The notes under the pieces: model-generated
The model's input: only the letters and a program-made list of their open reading frames with translations
Database searches by the model: none
Told to the model about the DNA's origin: nothing
Made by a program: the position numbers and the translations under genes
In this document: positions 47,128 through 60,246 of the stretch, piece by piece
How the letters are laid out: each line of letters opens with the position of its first letter
Position numbering within the stretch: the stretch's first letter is position 1
From: Bryopsis sp. KO-2023
Taxonomy: Eukaryota; Chlorophyta; Ulvophyceae; Bryopsidales; Bryopsidaceae
NCBI GenBank assembly: GCA_030272585.1
Contig: BSYQ01000001.1
Location: 7,827,001-7,891,000, forward strand
DNA length: 64,000 nt
Direction: 5' to 3'

Positions 47128-49032
47128 ATGCCTCTCGCGAGCAGATGCCCCTCTTCCAGAAGCACAAAACACGCGTTCCAGAAAAGGCGGGCTGAGAATT
47201 CCCTTCCCAGATCTCGCGGCGACCGCCCGATTCGCTCACCCATGTTGCACCACTATGAATGGATAGTTGTTTTGGGGTCTTTCATGGCCGCCTTCGCTGC
47301 TTTCGGTATCGGGGCGAATGATGTCGCAAACGCCTTCGGGACTTCAGTGGGTTCTAAAGCGATCACTCTCACCCAGGCCGTCATAATCGCTTCTATTTTT
47401 GAGATGGGAGGGGCAGTGTTGCTCGGAGCGCATGTGACCGACACTGTGGTGAAAAGGATTGTCGACATAGAAGCTTTCCGTGGGGAACCTGAGCTGTTGA
47501 TGTATGGGATGATGTGCGTTCTGTTTGCGACGGGTGTGTGGCTGCTGGCGGCGTCCTATCTGGAGCTCCCTGTGTCCACCACACACTCCGTCATAGGCGG
47601 GATAATAGGAATGAGCCTCACTGCGAAAGGGGGCGGCGCGATCAATTGGTCTCGCTATGAAAATGAAAGGGAGGGGCTCAAGAAATACACCGGCATGGCA
47701 CCAGTTTTGATTTCTTGGGCGGTCAGTCCATTGTTTTCCGCGGGGGCGGCGGTTTTGCTGTTTTTGTTCGTGCGCACGCTCATACTCCGTCGCAAGAACT
47801 CTCTCCAACGGTGTTTGATGTTTTTCCCCATTTTGGTCGGATTGACCGTTGCCATCAATACCTATTTCATAATTTTCCAAGGCTTTCGGAACACGTGCCT
47901 CAGCGACTGCGGAAAAAACGAGAGCAAGAAGCTTTCAGCGGTGTTGGGGACGGGGTATGCGAGTTTGATCGCGTGGGGGTTGGGGGCTACCACGGCCGCC
48001 TTATTATGGTATGGGTTCGTTCCTTGGCTGAAAAAGCGCGCCACTGGAATCGTCAGTGAGCGACCGATTCCGATCTCTATTTCAAGCGACCAAGGCAGTG
48101 ATATTAACGATGAGGATCGACTGGCGAAGGCTCGGGCAGAGTCCGTAGCGTCGACGTCGAGGGATTGGGAGGATGGAGGTCCGATCGCGGATCAAGTTGC
48201 CACTAGAGCGAAAAGCTCAACGAGACAAGCGCGGAATTTCTTCGACAGGGACATTCACGCGGTGATCGCTTCCGATCAAACCGTAAGGACGATTCACAAC
48301 AACGCTGAAGAGTTCGCTCCATGCACGGAGGAAGCCTTCAAATACATCCAAGTTTTTACAGCCGTCTGCGATTCCTTCGCCCACGGAGCGAACGACGTGG
48401 CGAATGCCGTGGGCCCGTTCGCGGCGATCTATTCTCTGTATAAGCATGGCGAGGTGGATGAAAAATCGGACGTTCCGCTTTGGTGTTTGGTCGTCGGGGG
48501 AGTGGGTATCGTGGTGGGGCTAGCCACGTATGGATTCAACGTTATTCGGGCCATAAGCGTGAAACTCGTCAAGGTATCCCCATCGCGTGGTTTCGCCATC
48601 GAGTTGGGGGCGGCAGCGGTGGTGGTGCTGGGATCGCGCTACGGAATCCCTCTTTCCACGACTCACTGTCAAGTGGGTGCGACCGTTGGCGTAGGGTTGA
48701 TGGAAGGCGGGAAAGGTGTGAATGTGGTGCTCTTCATGAAAGTCATCGCGGGGTGGGTCTTGACGCTGGCCGTGGTTGGAACGGCGGCGGCTGCTCTGTT
48801 CGCCCAGGGAGTGTATGCTCCTTCGATTTTCAACTTGCAAACCATCGAGTCGTACCAAGAAAGCGTTGGAGATTTTACGGCGAACGCGGGGCGTTTCCTC
48901 AAAAACGGGTCAATTATCGATGAGAGTAACGAATTGATCGACAAGAAATATGACGTCAGCGGACCTCAGATAGAGCTTTTGCAAAGCACCACAAAAAGCC
49001 TTGTCATGCACCTGGAAGAATGCACTGGGTGA
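47128..49032 (+). CDS. PiT/PHO4-family phosphate permease, intronless, 634 aa
   Basis: Inorganic phosphate symporter (PF01384 family, PHO89/PTB type, usually Na+-coupled) of the plasma membrane. Residues 62-80 (GANDVANAFGTSVGSKAIT) and about 418-432 (GANDVANAVGPFAAI) are the twin family signatures of the inverted-repeat halves, each followed by a P-x-STTH motif (LPVSTTHSVIGGIIG; IPLSTTHCQVGATVG). About ten to twelve membrane helices are visible, with a hydrophilic central loop at ~310-400 that is acidic and Ser-rich. The first 39 residues are Arg/Ser-rich with no hydrophobic segment; a second in-frame ATG at 47242 starts directly at the conserved part, so the extension may be 5' UTR or an organelle-targeting sequence. 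No introns. Such PTB-type carriers occur in algae but are missing in seed plants. Confidence 0.95.
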   Translation: MPLASRCPSSRSTKHAFQKRRAENSLPRSRGDRPIRSPMLHHYEWIVVLGSFMAAFAAFGIGANDVANAFGTSVGSKAITLTQAVIIASIFEMGGAVLLGAHVTDTVVKRIVDIEAFRGEPELLMYGMMCVLFATGVWLLAASYLELPVSTTHSVIGGIIGMSLTAKGGGAINWSRYENEREGLKKYTGMAPVLISWAVSPLFSAGAAVLLFLFVRTLILRRKNSLQRCLMFFPILVGLTVAINTYFIIFQGFRNTCLSDCGKNESKKLSAVLGTGYASLIAWGLGATTAALLWYGFVPWLKKRATGIVSERPIPISISSDQGSDINDEDRLAKARAESVASTSRDWEDGGPIADQVATRAKSSTRQARNFFDRDIHAVIASDQTVRTIHNNAEEFAPCTEEAFKYIQVFTAVCDSFAHGANDVANAVGPFAAIYSLYKHGEVDEKSDVPLWCLVVGGVGIVVGLATYGFNVIRAISVKLVKVSPSRGFAIELGAAAVVVLGSRYGIPLSTTHCQVGATVGVGLMEGGKGVNVVLFMKVIAGWVLTLAVVGTAAAALFAQGVYAPSIFNLQTIESYQESVGDFTANAGRFLKNGSIIDESNELIDKKYDVSGPQIELLQSTTKSLVMHLEECTG

Positions 49033-50288
49033 TTTTAGTTTTGCATGTCATTGTCTGGAACCTTCAACAGACGATAAAAATTGTAGATTGGAAACTCGAG
49101 AGTGAAGGGTTTTAGGCTGTTTTCTTTTTCTAGCTCTCAGTGTGATGCAGAGGATGGGGGGGAGAGTATCCTCTGTTTCTTCTTTTCATTCGGTTAAGAA
49201 TATTTCTAGGTCATGTTCGCACACCCAGGTGGTAAATTGGGGGGTCCGTTATGCTGCCCTCTGATACAAAATTTTGGCCATGACTGGGATGAGGACTTGA
49301 CATCTTGTATCATTCTCTCTGTGAGGTTTTTCTCAACAAATCGAAAACATAAACAAGGGGGAGGGGAGAGGAGGGGGGGGGGGGGATTTAGGGTTTTCGG
49401 GAGGGGGGAAATTGAAGTCTTGCACCTTGCATTTATTGGGAACTCTCCTCTCTGGATGAGACCAGTTGCATCCATCAAGTTTACAAAGGAGGCAACAACT
49501 AGAATAATAACATTTGAAAGGCATTCATACATCATCTCTTCCTTTCAGGATTGGGGGGGGGGGGGGGGGGGGGGCACTTGGGTTTTAGACTACATTCGAT
49601 CTTGTAAACATTCACTTCATCACTCAGGAATTCGATGTTTGGGAGAGGTTGTATTGGTGCATGGCTGGACAGCAGCAAATCACACTGATAGAAGAGTGGA
49701 AATGCTCAGATCAACCATCTTCCGTATGACATAATCCCAACATAACCCTCCCTTCTTTCCTTCCAAAGAAGCTGGATAGAATTTTAGTAAATTCCATGAT
49801 CATTACATCCACAAGGTCGGTCCCCTCAATCCTAGCGCAAAAACACCTCTTTTGATCGATTGCGCCAGACAACTTCAATCGATATTTCTCCACAACATCA
49901 AAAACAGCTGGTTGTGGTAAAACCTCCTATGAAGGTCTTGAAAGTTCTCCAAAAAGAACTCTCCATGGCCGTGGGAAAACAAACACTTCAGTATGCTCTG
50001 CCTTGGGTGTCTTTTTCACTCTGAGTGAAAACGACACCCTTTCTTGGAACAACTTGCACCGTAGTGAAGGCTACCCAGAGACTTTAATGAGAAAGATGCT
50101 GATGTCCTGCTACAACCAACATATTTTCTCGACTCCACCACATTCACCAGGCAAATCTGTCCAGCCGTCCTTTAGATGTTTCCACCATTCGGTGGCATTT
50201 CAATCTGATAGGCATCAAATGAGGAAAACCCAGATGGAAGATCAACTTCAATTGACCTCCTGCTCTCAGGCAATCCTGTGTCAAGCAC
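49033..50288. other. Non-coding spacer with long G-runs
   Basis: 1.26 kb with no supported exon. Conspicuous G-runs at about 49374-49385 and 49553-49574. It carries the 3' flanks of the phosphate permease (+) and the 173-aa gene (-), which converge. The plus-strand frame 50003-50473 is an antisense shadow of the minus-strand gene. Confidence 0.55.
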
Positions 50289-50810
50289 CTAGCCCCTGTC
50301 TTGAGCCTTCCAACTGGTGCCCACCAGATACCCTTCAGGATGTTTCACTATCGTTGGAAATCGAGTGTGCTGCAAAACGCTCCACAGCAAGTCTTCTTCC
50401 ACTCCCACTCTTTTGGACAATTCTTTTACTGACGCTTTTCGGATTTGGCCTTGGCCAACTTCCGGCAACTTGAGCAGTGCCCGATACTCCGTCGTGCTCA
50501 ATCGCCCTTCAAGCCTGGCCTCCCGCATTTGCTTCCTTAACTTTTTGGCTTTCGCCAGTCGACGCTCCGTTTCCTCGTCGAAAACTTTGACGGTGTGACG
50601 AGAGATCGACCCATCCAGTTGGCTCAACATTTTGTCCAGTTCCGGGTCTTTCCCGGGGTCCACCATACCCCTGTCGACAGCGCTCGACGGTCGAATCGCA
50701 GAAGATTGCCCGGTGGCGGACGTCCCGCCGACATCCGCTGTTACCTGGCTAGGAGCAGTGGTTCGCTTGGGGACTGTTTGTCGCGCCGCTCGAGAAAACG
50801 ACGATCCCAT
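50289..50810 (-). CDS. Small protein of unknown function with N-myristoylation-like start, intronless, 173 aa
   Basis: The ATG at 50810 opens MGSSFSRAARQ, a good N-myristoylation context. The middle is Ser/Thr-rich, then comes a charged helical region (DEETERRLAKAKKLRKQMRE). The C-terminal ~50 residues (KASVKELSKRVGVEEDLLWS, then VLQHTRFPTIVKHPEGYLVG) form a helix-turn-helix-like block. The layout, MG-start plus a C-terminal helical block with a final aromatic/Pro segment, loosely recalls the complex I assembly factor NDUFAF4, but I cannot claim homology. The frame stays open upstream to 50918. The start is 216 bp from the divergent DPM1 start. Confidence 0.6.
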   Translation of the reverse strand: MGSSFSRAARQTVPKRTTAPSQVTADVGGTSATGQSSAIRPSSAVDRGMVDPGKDPELDKMLSQLDGSISRHTVKVFDEETERRLAKAKKLRKQMREARLEGRLSTTEYRALLKLPEVGQGQIRKASVKELSKRVGVEEDLLWSVLQHTRFPTIVKHPEGYLVGTSWKAQDRG

Positions 50811-51026
50811 GGTGCACACTGGACTATACGCTACGTCGCGTGCCTCACGTTGACGAGTTGCAAAGAACTCTTGGGGCAAGTTTTCTGTAGTTTTGTTTGT
50901 GGTGCAGGATTCTGTCATTTAGGCTGTGTGACGGGTCGGGCCAACGTCGTACAGAGAAACGAAAATCCCCAGAATATATTATCGAGTGCAGAAATTTCGA
51001 CCAAAGACAACGAAGCAACGCGCGAT
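50811..51026. promoter_or_regulatory. 216-bp divergent promoter region upstream of DPM1
   Basis: Start codons on opposite strands lie 216 bp apart. The region presumably drives both genes. No element was recognised. Confidence 0.4.
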
Positions 51027-52878
<1,852 letters not shown>

Positions 52879-53381
52879 ACAAACCAACCCCTTTCCACCG
52901 AAAATCATGACAAACCGTCTCGATGCATTGTTTGCTCCATTTTACAGCTAGACTTCCATAGGAAAGACATGTCGAATATTACGAAAAATCTCTAAGATTT
53001 CCATTCAAAATTTTCATCCCCCCCCCCCCTCTTTTCTGTTCTGCTTACTGATCTAAATTGTCCAATACTTCATTTCTGCAATGGAAACCCATCAGTTCAA
53101 AGTGTGAATTCCTTCCTGACATCTCCTCCATCCAGTATAAACCAATTAAATCTATAGAGCAAATCCCTTTCAGCCCCACGCCTTCCCTCCCCCCCCCCAA
53201 TTCAAAAAAAGAGGGCATCTAAAAGAAACCTACCTTTTCTCGTCTCGATGATCAAAAGTTTCTCTTTCTCGAACCCTCCTCCCCCCATCGACTTATGACT
53301 AATATTCTCAAGACTTGCAAGATGGTGTCGAAAGACTTTTCTTGCCGGTTCATTTTTCCCAAAAGAAATCCCAAATTCCTG
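52879..53381. other. Convergent spacer
   Basis: 503 bp between the DPM1 stop and the stop of the minus-strand DCN1-like gene. C-runs (near 53022 and 53193) and AT-rich parts; no exon was seen. Confidence 0.5.
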
Positions 53382-55398
53382 CTACCGTCGAATCATCAAA
53401 CCTGCATTCAGCCCCTTCGCTGCACCCCCTTTTCCCCTGCCACCACCGTTAGATTTTCGCTGAAAAGTGCCTGTGTCGCTCTCCCCACTGGCATAATAAG
53501 ACTCCTCCTCTGCACATTCATGACATATATCGGCTGCATGCCGCCTCGACTCCATCTCTTGCTCCTCCACTATTAAATTGTCCATGCTTTCCATGCTGGA
53601 ACAATCCTCCACATCGCCGGACCGCATCCAGCTCACCGTGCCCTATCGACAGCACATTTTTTCCTTGAAAAACCACTTTCATAACTGATTAGCAGTAATT
53701 AATGAGCAATATTACACTTCTTAGGTTCAACCAGCATTCATCGCCTGCTCTTCTGTGGCGTCTTAGCAATAGAAAAAACAATAACATAGCATTTCTGACA
53801 TTTCCAACCCCCCAGAGGTCGAGGAAAAAAAAAAAAGCTCAAATAGGTTGGGGTTTTCTGTAACCAGACTGTTTAGCTCACCATCTCCTCCAAAGGAGAC
53901 TTTATACACAAGCGCTTGAATCTCCCTTTTATGTCCAGGTCTTCGCTGGACCCTGGCATCGGCAGGTTTGACATTTTCTCAGCCACTTCATCCACGCTGC
54001 GCATGCACCTCTTGCTGCCACATGTCGGCGATAATGCCCTCACCGAAGGAGACCAAATCGATGTGATGGGCCCAGTTCCATTATCCTGGTGAGAACCTCC
54101 TTCACTCCTGGCACAACACCAGCAAAGAGCATAAACCCCCCTGCTTTTCCCAGCCGAAAATATTCCAATGATGCCTAGCTTTGGTTTCTTGGATCTTGGC
54201 CAGCCTTAGCTGGGGTGACTTTCCATATATTATACATGTTATGCACATGTGCGTGGTCTTGCACAGAAGGATGCCAAAGAAAATTGTTATTTGAGGAACA
54301 AGATCGGGGGGCAAAATTCGGGAAGGGTAGGGATTCGTTCGTTTGCGAAAAATTGTACCTTCGCCGCGTCCTTTTTTTGTGTCTGCACAAATGATCAACA
54401 AATTCATCAAGGAGCACGGGCCAAGCACCGCTGGGGTCGTAATTGCTCAGATCCTCGCGAACCTGCCTGCTAAAATCCAAAACCTGTGCCCCCCCCAAAA
54501 AAAAGTCAAAATAAACGAAAAAGAGACAGAGAGAGAAAGGGACACAGAACAGTAACTATCGTGACAAAAATTCCAGAAAAGTGTTTCCACCAAATGAGGT
54601 GGAAAAAAACACGCACACGCAGAACATTTCCTTTTCGGTGCTTCTCTATAACAAATAATTTTCACTTCAGAATTTGTCGTCATCTTTCCCTTTTCTCTTG
54701 GCCATCGAAATGGGCCCACCCACCTGCCGCCATGTGTCTTCCGCGATCATGGTCTTCGTTCCCAACTGAACAAACCTGACAAATTTCTCAAGCAATCGAA
54801 AACGACCCCTTAGCAGAATTTCCCACGCACGGATGGCTCGATCGATCTGCAACCCAGGCACAAACAAAAAAAAGAACAGCATGATCAAAAGCTCCAGCCC
54901 ACATGACAAAGAAGTAAAAAACCCTAAAAACCTCCATCTACGGAATCCTGTACCTGGCAGAGCAACAAAATCACATGGCTACCATGCTTTCCAGCTGATA
55001 CTTTCACAATTTTCCCAAACGAGATTTTTTTTTGCGGGGGGGGGGGGGGGGGGGGTCCTTCAGATCGATGAAAATCCATTTCTTCTGAAGTGCATGCCAT
55101 ACAGTTTGCTCACCGGTAGAAATTTGCGGCCCGGATCTCTTCCTATGAAAAATATTAAACGATATAGTATGGTGAAAGTATGGGGCTCCATATCCTGTCC
55201 ACACAAGAACCAAAAAAAAAAGAAATTCAAAAATCACACATCTCAATGGATCGCCACATCAGTCTGATGATATTATCTCTTGAAACAGCCTAAAGTAGTA
55301 TATTGATAGCAATAATTTTAATTGCCTTTCCACCAAACCTCACCGAAAATGAATTCCGCTCCATCGCCACTTGCTGAAGCAAATCCAGAGCCGTATTT
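53382..55398 (-). CDS. DCN1-like cullin neddylation factor with long C-terminal tail (N-terminal exons unresolved)
   Basis: DCN1-like (DCUN1) proteins are co-E3s that promote cullin neddylation through a PONY domain. Exons assembled in phase: 55344-55398, 55114-55142, 54724-54846, 54359-54483, 54044-54085, 53882-54008 and 53382-53642, giving 253 residues. The PONY C-terminal half is clear: [50 protein letters not shown] and [20 protein letters not shown] (human: MSNYDEEGAWPVLIDDFVE). The usual DCN1 protein stops near here; this one continues for about 150 residues, first basic (HKKRTRRR), then acidic with His/Cys ([12 protein letters not shown]), ending Gly/Lys-rich. The N-terminal EF-hand-like half should lie at 55.4-56.2 kb, but I could not settle its exons. 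Seven splice junctions agree in phase, so the C-terminal tail is probably real. Confidence 0.8.
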
Positions 55399-56491
55399 CT
55401 GTTGATCACAAAATAAAATATATCAATTAACACCACAATTCAAGAAAATGAATAAACAAAAACTCGGCTGCACTGGTTATAATGGCTACCAACAAGTTCA
55501 ATGGGTTTTTTTGGGGGCTGCTTTGAGCTTTTCAAAGCTGCACCAGTCCTGTCTGACATAGGCGCTCGCTGTAGTTTCTGCCAGTTTCCACCACACGACA
55601 GAACCTGGACGTTTCGTGGGTTCGTCGGCCGAACAAGTTCTAGGCTTACCCCCAAAGACCTCTCCGCTGGCTTTCTTGGAGGAGATTCGCCGTGCAGTGT
55701 CGAAACGTGTCCGCCTGGGGACGCGATAGAACGTCTGCCACACACCAGAGAAAGATGGCATCTACTCGTTGCGTGAATGGCTCGGCAAACGAACCAGAAA
55801 CCGAGCACGACTAGAGGGGGCCAATCCATAAACTCAGTGTTGCTTTCCGAACATTTCCGAGCAAATGCGAAGAAAGCTTGGGAACGAAAAAAGCACCATG
55901 CGATAAGGAAGGGCGAGTGAACTGACCAGCATAAGAGGATAAAAATTCCACTATATCTTCCTGCTCTCCAGCGCCTTCTGCCAGACCGAGGCGGTTGGAG
56001 CCGAATACAACTGGCGGTATTCTATTCATCGCCTTGGCTAGGGTGTAAAACAATACAGAAGCACTTCCTGCGGGGCCTCTGCTCTGGAAAAACTCAGCAG
56101 CGACAACTCGTTCACGCGCTCGGCTGCAACTCCTTCAGATGCGCGATGAGTCGGACCATTTTGACCACGACAACAGGTCATCTTGTTCGTGTTCCAGACT
56201 GAGAAAACTCGTGCAATCCACACACCCACCTCGGACTTCGAAAAACGCCACCCTGTAGACGTCCGTTTTCGGAAGTACTATCGTACGAATATAGGTCCGC
56301 GGCAGAAAAGGACATCACGTAATGAACATTCTCACCAACACACAAGGAATATGGGCGCGCTGGGTGCGTGCCTGGCGACGAAATTTGGTGCGAGAATAAA
56401 CGCGACACTGTGTTCGTGTCCAACAGGACGGTTGCATTTCGATTCAGGAGATCCACCACGAAAGCAGCCAGTTCCGTGTTATACTGGACAG
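55399..56491. other. Region expected to hold DCN1-like 5' exons and the NTMT1 promoter
   Basis: Minus-strand open frames at 55440-55829 and 55811-56053 are exon-like in length and base composition and probably include the missing N-terminal exons of the DCN1-like gene, but no PONY N-terminal motif could be placed with consistent phase. The plus-strand side close to 56492 carries the NTMT1 5' UTR and promoter. Confidence 0.4.
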
Positions 56492-58284
56492 ATGAACACG
56501 ACGGGAGGGGAGGACGCCGACGGTACGGTGAGTGTCGCTGGTGGTGGTGGTTTTCGCCCCGTGTTGTGACGTCTTTGACGCTTTGTGGTGGAGAGCGGTT
56601 GGTAAATGGCCTGGGGTGATGGAAACTCGTCCTCACGGACTCTTTACGTTAGTCTGTGCATTTTATTTTTCTCAATCCTCACGCGCGTTCACTGTCAGGT
56701 TTTCGAGAATCCAAGGGAGTTTTGGGAACACGATATCGGAGAGGAGAAAGATAAATGGTATCGTGGGGCCGTCTCCTATTGGGACAGCCAGGAGAATAGT
56801 GACAACGGTGTGTTGGGGGGTTATGGAGTGTTGTGTGGACCGGACATCAAAGGCAGCAAAGACTTTTTGAGGAAGGTAGGTGCAAGGGGTAGGGGGGGGG
56901 GGCCCAAACAGCATAGCTGCAGTGTTTGGTCTCTTCATTCCCTTTATGGAGCTTACCTACTTTTTTTGACATTTGCTTTTGGAGGGGGGGTTCCTATGTC
57001 CTTCTGTGATTTTTGTGCCAGGTAGCCGCTGTAAGTCCAAGGATCAAGGAGATTCTATCCGGGGAAGCTGTCGATGAAACTCGAGCATTTGGTGAGCTCA
57101 TTTTAATTAAAAATTTTTTTCCGTGATAATCCTGACGACCTTCCAAATTCTAACAATAAAAAAATGTGAATTGTTTTCTGCATGGGGTGTGGTGTTTCGA
57201 ATGTGATCTTGAGTGGAATTCAGAAGTTCGGCAAAAATTCTCCATTAACTGGCTGGTGCGTATGGATTAGATGGTGGAGCAGGGGTGGGTCGGGTCACGG
57301 AAAAATTGTTGTTGAAATATTTTTCTCGGGTTGATCTGGTGGAGCCATCGAAACAATTGCTGGATACTGCAGAAGAACGTCTCAGAGGGGATGCCCTATC
57401 AAACCCTGAGCATAATAGCGCCGATCAGTTTTACTGCGTAGGGCTGCAAGATTTCCACCCCAAACCCAACACGTAAGATTCAGAATGTCAAGATTCAGAA
57501 TTTATTGAGCACCTCTGGTTCACTTTGAGTTTGGTTTTGGAACCCCCAAAAAAGTGAAAGAAAAATATTTGCTAAAAAAGCAAACCCAAAAAGACTTGGG
57601 GCCGATTAAGAAGTTGCCGATTGAGAAAGGAAGAAAGAAGCTGAAAGAGGAAGCGATATTGTGTGTTTTTGTAGATACGACTGTGCATGGCTGCAGTGGT
57701 GTTTAATGTACCTCACAGATGGTGCGTTGACCTCCATGCAAAATGCTAATCTTGACGATCAAAATCAGCATCCCCTACCTTGAGGTCTCACTGTGTTTTG
57801 GTTGTTGGATGGACAGATGACATCGGCGCATTCCTACAAACCTGCAAAGCAGCTCTCAAACCTGGAGGAGTCGCTGTGGTATGTGCGGAACACATGTGGC
57901 GGGTCAATGCTTTGCTTTTGTGGTTAATCTAAAATTTGCCAAATGTCCTCGTGTGTTTTGAAATGAAGCAGTGGTTATCGATGTGCTGCTTTTCTTAGTG
58001 GAAGTCACCTAATTTGACACATCTACATTTGTTTCTATTTATGATAACAAAAAGTATTGATTTTGATTTTGATTTTTTTTTTGGGGGGGGGGTTACCCCA
58101 GGTGAAAGAGAACACGGCACGGACTGGATTTGTGGTCGACCGAGATGACAACAGCATATCAAGGACTGCAGAATACATGAAGGATTTGTTCCACAGGGCA
58201 GGTTTTAAGCTGATTGCTGAAAGCACACAGAGAAATTGGCCGAAAGACTTGTACATGGTGAAGATGTATGCCTTCACAGCGTAA
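56492..58284 (+). CDS. NTMT1: Protein N-terminal methyltransferase (NTMT1/METTL11A), 7 exons, 258 aa
   Basis: SAM-dependent enzyme that methylates the alpha-amino group of proteins with an N-terminal X-P-K motif (targets in other eukaryotes include RCC1, histone variants and ribosomal proteins). Exons 56492-56527, 56699-56875, 57022-57091, 57271-57472, 57676-57722, 57817-57878 and 58102-58284 join in phase to 259 codons. Motifs: YWDSQENSDNGVLGGYG, DGGAGVGRVTEKLLL (SAM-binding motif I, ~95-109), VDLVEPS, FYCVGLQDFHPKP, YDCAWLQWCLMYLTD (human: YDVIWIQWVIGHLTD), FLQTCKAALKPGG, VKENTA and DRDDNSISR. Length is slightly above the human 223 aa, mainly at the N-terminus. The C-terminus MVKMYAFTA fits the family. 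Confidence 0.96.
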
Positions 58285-59238
58285 TTTGCTCGTTTCTTCT
58301 TGTTCCAAGAGTTTCGGTTTTTTCTTTTTCTTTCTCCCTATATGCTCTGTAGATAGTTTTCTTAAAAACAGAAAAAAGATCATTCTGAGAAGAGTGGCTG
58401 TTCAAATCAGTACTCCAAGCGCTCAATTGGTTTGGACTTTTTTTTTTTCTTCCAAAAATCTGGAGCCATTGATCCTCGAGTTATGAAATTGGGAGGGAAA
58501 CGGTTAATCTTTAAAACAAAAAAAAAACAAAAAACAATAATCGACCCATGCCAAACTCGAGTGAAATCCAAAAGAAATTTAATGTGCAAAAACACCACCA
58601 CCCTCTGTGCGTCATGTCCGAGAGCTGCTGCTCGTTTTTGCAAGTAACAATCATGAATCGAGAAAACAAATCCTGCACCACAGGGGGGTGGTTTTCCGAT
58701 GGTGGAAGGAGAAAAAAAACAACGCCGCAAAATCCAAACAGTCCCAGCCAACAATCAACAACAAGAATATAGGAAAAGAAGAGAAAGAAAAAAAAAATCC
58801 ACAAAAACACAAAAATTGCGGGATATCCGAACCCGCACTTCATTTTTTTTTCCCTTAAATTTAATCATCATCCACCACTCCCCCTTAAATTCAGGGAAGC
58901 TTGCAACTTCCTGGAAAATCCAAAAAAAGGCTCGTGGGGAAAAAAAAACAAACAAAACCACCTCACGAAAGGATCGATTGCGAGGAAAAGACAAAATCAA
59001 TATTATCGGCTAAAAAAAAAACCTACACCAAATTTCTTTCTTCTCTTTGCAGTTTTCTTTTTCTTCCCCTTTTTTTTTTCTTCCCATACCCTTTCCTTGG
59101 GACCCATTTCTTTTTCCTTTTGCCCCTCCTGATTTGAAAAAATCAATATCGTCAAATCCCATCCATCCCCACCTGCAGCGCTCGCTCAACAAAATTCTCT
59201 GATTTTCTTTTTTTTTTTAATTTTTTTTTCAACTTTCT
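58285..59238. other. Convergent non-coding spacer
   Basis: 954 bp between the stops of NTMT1 (+) and the RETICULATA-like gene (-). It is made of A- and T-rich tracts; the open frames are low-complexity Lys/Phe sequence. No gene was recognised. Confidence 0.55.
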
Positions 59239-60246
59239 CTAAGCAACGACTACGCTGTCTACTTTCTCATCCTTGATTTTTTGAACTCCGAACAGCTTGG
59301 CAAGGTAAACGAAGGATACTCCCCCCACCATGTTATTCACAGTTCGAATGATCGCTGAATATATTAGGAAAGCCTTGTTCGGCATTATTGGGCACAGCGC
59401 CATGTCCAACCCATACAAGATCTGGTAGCGCATGTTGCTGGACACCCCCATGTGGCAGCCCCAGGTCGCCGAATTGAAGAAAATGTTGGGCGTTTCGTTC
59501 TGGAGCTTGAAATTTGGGTCGAAGGATTTCCTCAACATCAGCAAAGCGTTCGAAATTCCGGTCCCGGTCATGCCAGCGCTGAAGCCCACCAATCCAAAAA
59601 CGAATCCCTTGTAGAAGAGATTTATGAATCTTTGTGGTATCGTGAATCCTTTTTCGAAAAAGTGTCCTCCGGGAGCCCCCATCGCCTTCAGAGTTTGTTC
59701 GGAAAACAGCTTCTGAATCAGCGAGCCCTTCGCGCCAGCGGCTGACGCGGGGGTCGCCGCAAGTAGATACATCAGCGCGAAGTTCAATATGCTGCCCACC
59801 ACCAGCGTGGAAAACACGAAGTCCAACTCCTTCAAACCCCAGTTCGGCCGTCCCGCCATATCCCCCAAAACAGCGGCGCCCACGCCTATGACTTGCTCCA
59901 CGAGCACTTTCATGGCGAAGTTGGGGTCCATCGACACCCGGTCGTTCCACCCTTTCCAGAAAATCGACTTGGCAGAGGATCTAGAATCGTCGTCAGGGAC
60001 CTCGTCCCCTTGCCCTCCCCCCCCTCCTCCTCCTGCTGGCGGCACACGCCCGCCGGAACCGTCCCCGCCATCCCCCGCTTGCAACGCGGACGAAGCTCGC
60101 ACGCGTCCAACATTCCTCCTCGAGACAGCGTTGAGCGTTGGGCGAAAACTGCCGCGAAACACGTTCACGCTCGTCGGAAAGGAGGCCGCCCGAGTTGTAG
60201 GTACGCTCGGACGCGCGCACGTTAGGGGTCGACGCGCGTGCTCCAT
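59239..60246 (-). CDS. RETICULATA-related (DUF3411) chloroplast envelope protein, intronless, 335 aa
   Basis: Member of the RETICULATA/RER family (DUF3411), chloroplast envelope membrane proteins that affect leaf development in land plants and also occur in algae. The ATG at 60246 starts a transit peptide rich in Arg/Ser/Thr (MEHARRPLTCARPSVPTTRA), followed by a Gly/Pro-rich and acidic linker to ~90. The conserved part has WKGWNDRVSMDPNFAMKVLV, EQVIGVGAAVLGDMAGRPNW, LDFVFSTLVVGSILNFALMY, FTIPQRFINLFYKGFVFG, FSAGMTGTGISNALLMLR and SSNMRYQILYGLD, with three to four membrane segments. The frame extends upstream to 60408 without a better ATG. No intron. Confidence 0.9.
   Translation of the reverse strand: MEHARRPLTCARPSVPTTRAASFPTSVNVFRGSFRPTLNAVSRRNVGRVRASSALQAGDGGDGSGGRVPPAGGGGGGGQGDEVPDDDSRSSAKSIFWKGWNDRVSMDPNFAMKVLVEQVIGVGAAVLGDMAGRPNWGLKELDFVFSTLVVGSILNFALMYLLAATPASAAGAKGSLIQKLFSEQTLKAMGAPGGHFFEKGFTIPQRFINLFYKGFVFGLVGFSAGMTGTGISNALLMLRKSFDPNFKLQNETPNIFFNSATWGCHMGVSSNMRYQILYGLDMALCPIMPNKAFLIYSAIIRTVNNMVGGVSFVYLAKLFGVQKIKDEKVDSVVVA

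Noticed and set aside
49552-49574. G-run of more than 20 as a possible G-quadruplex element
   Set aside because: Homopolymer G-runs recur across the window (6826, 28804, 49374, 55038) without consistent position relative to genes; length may also be a sequencing artefact.
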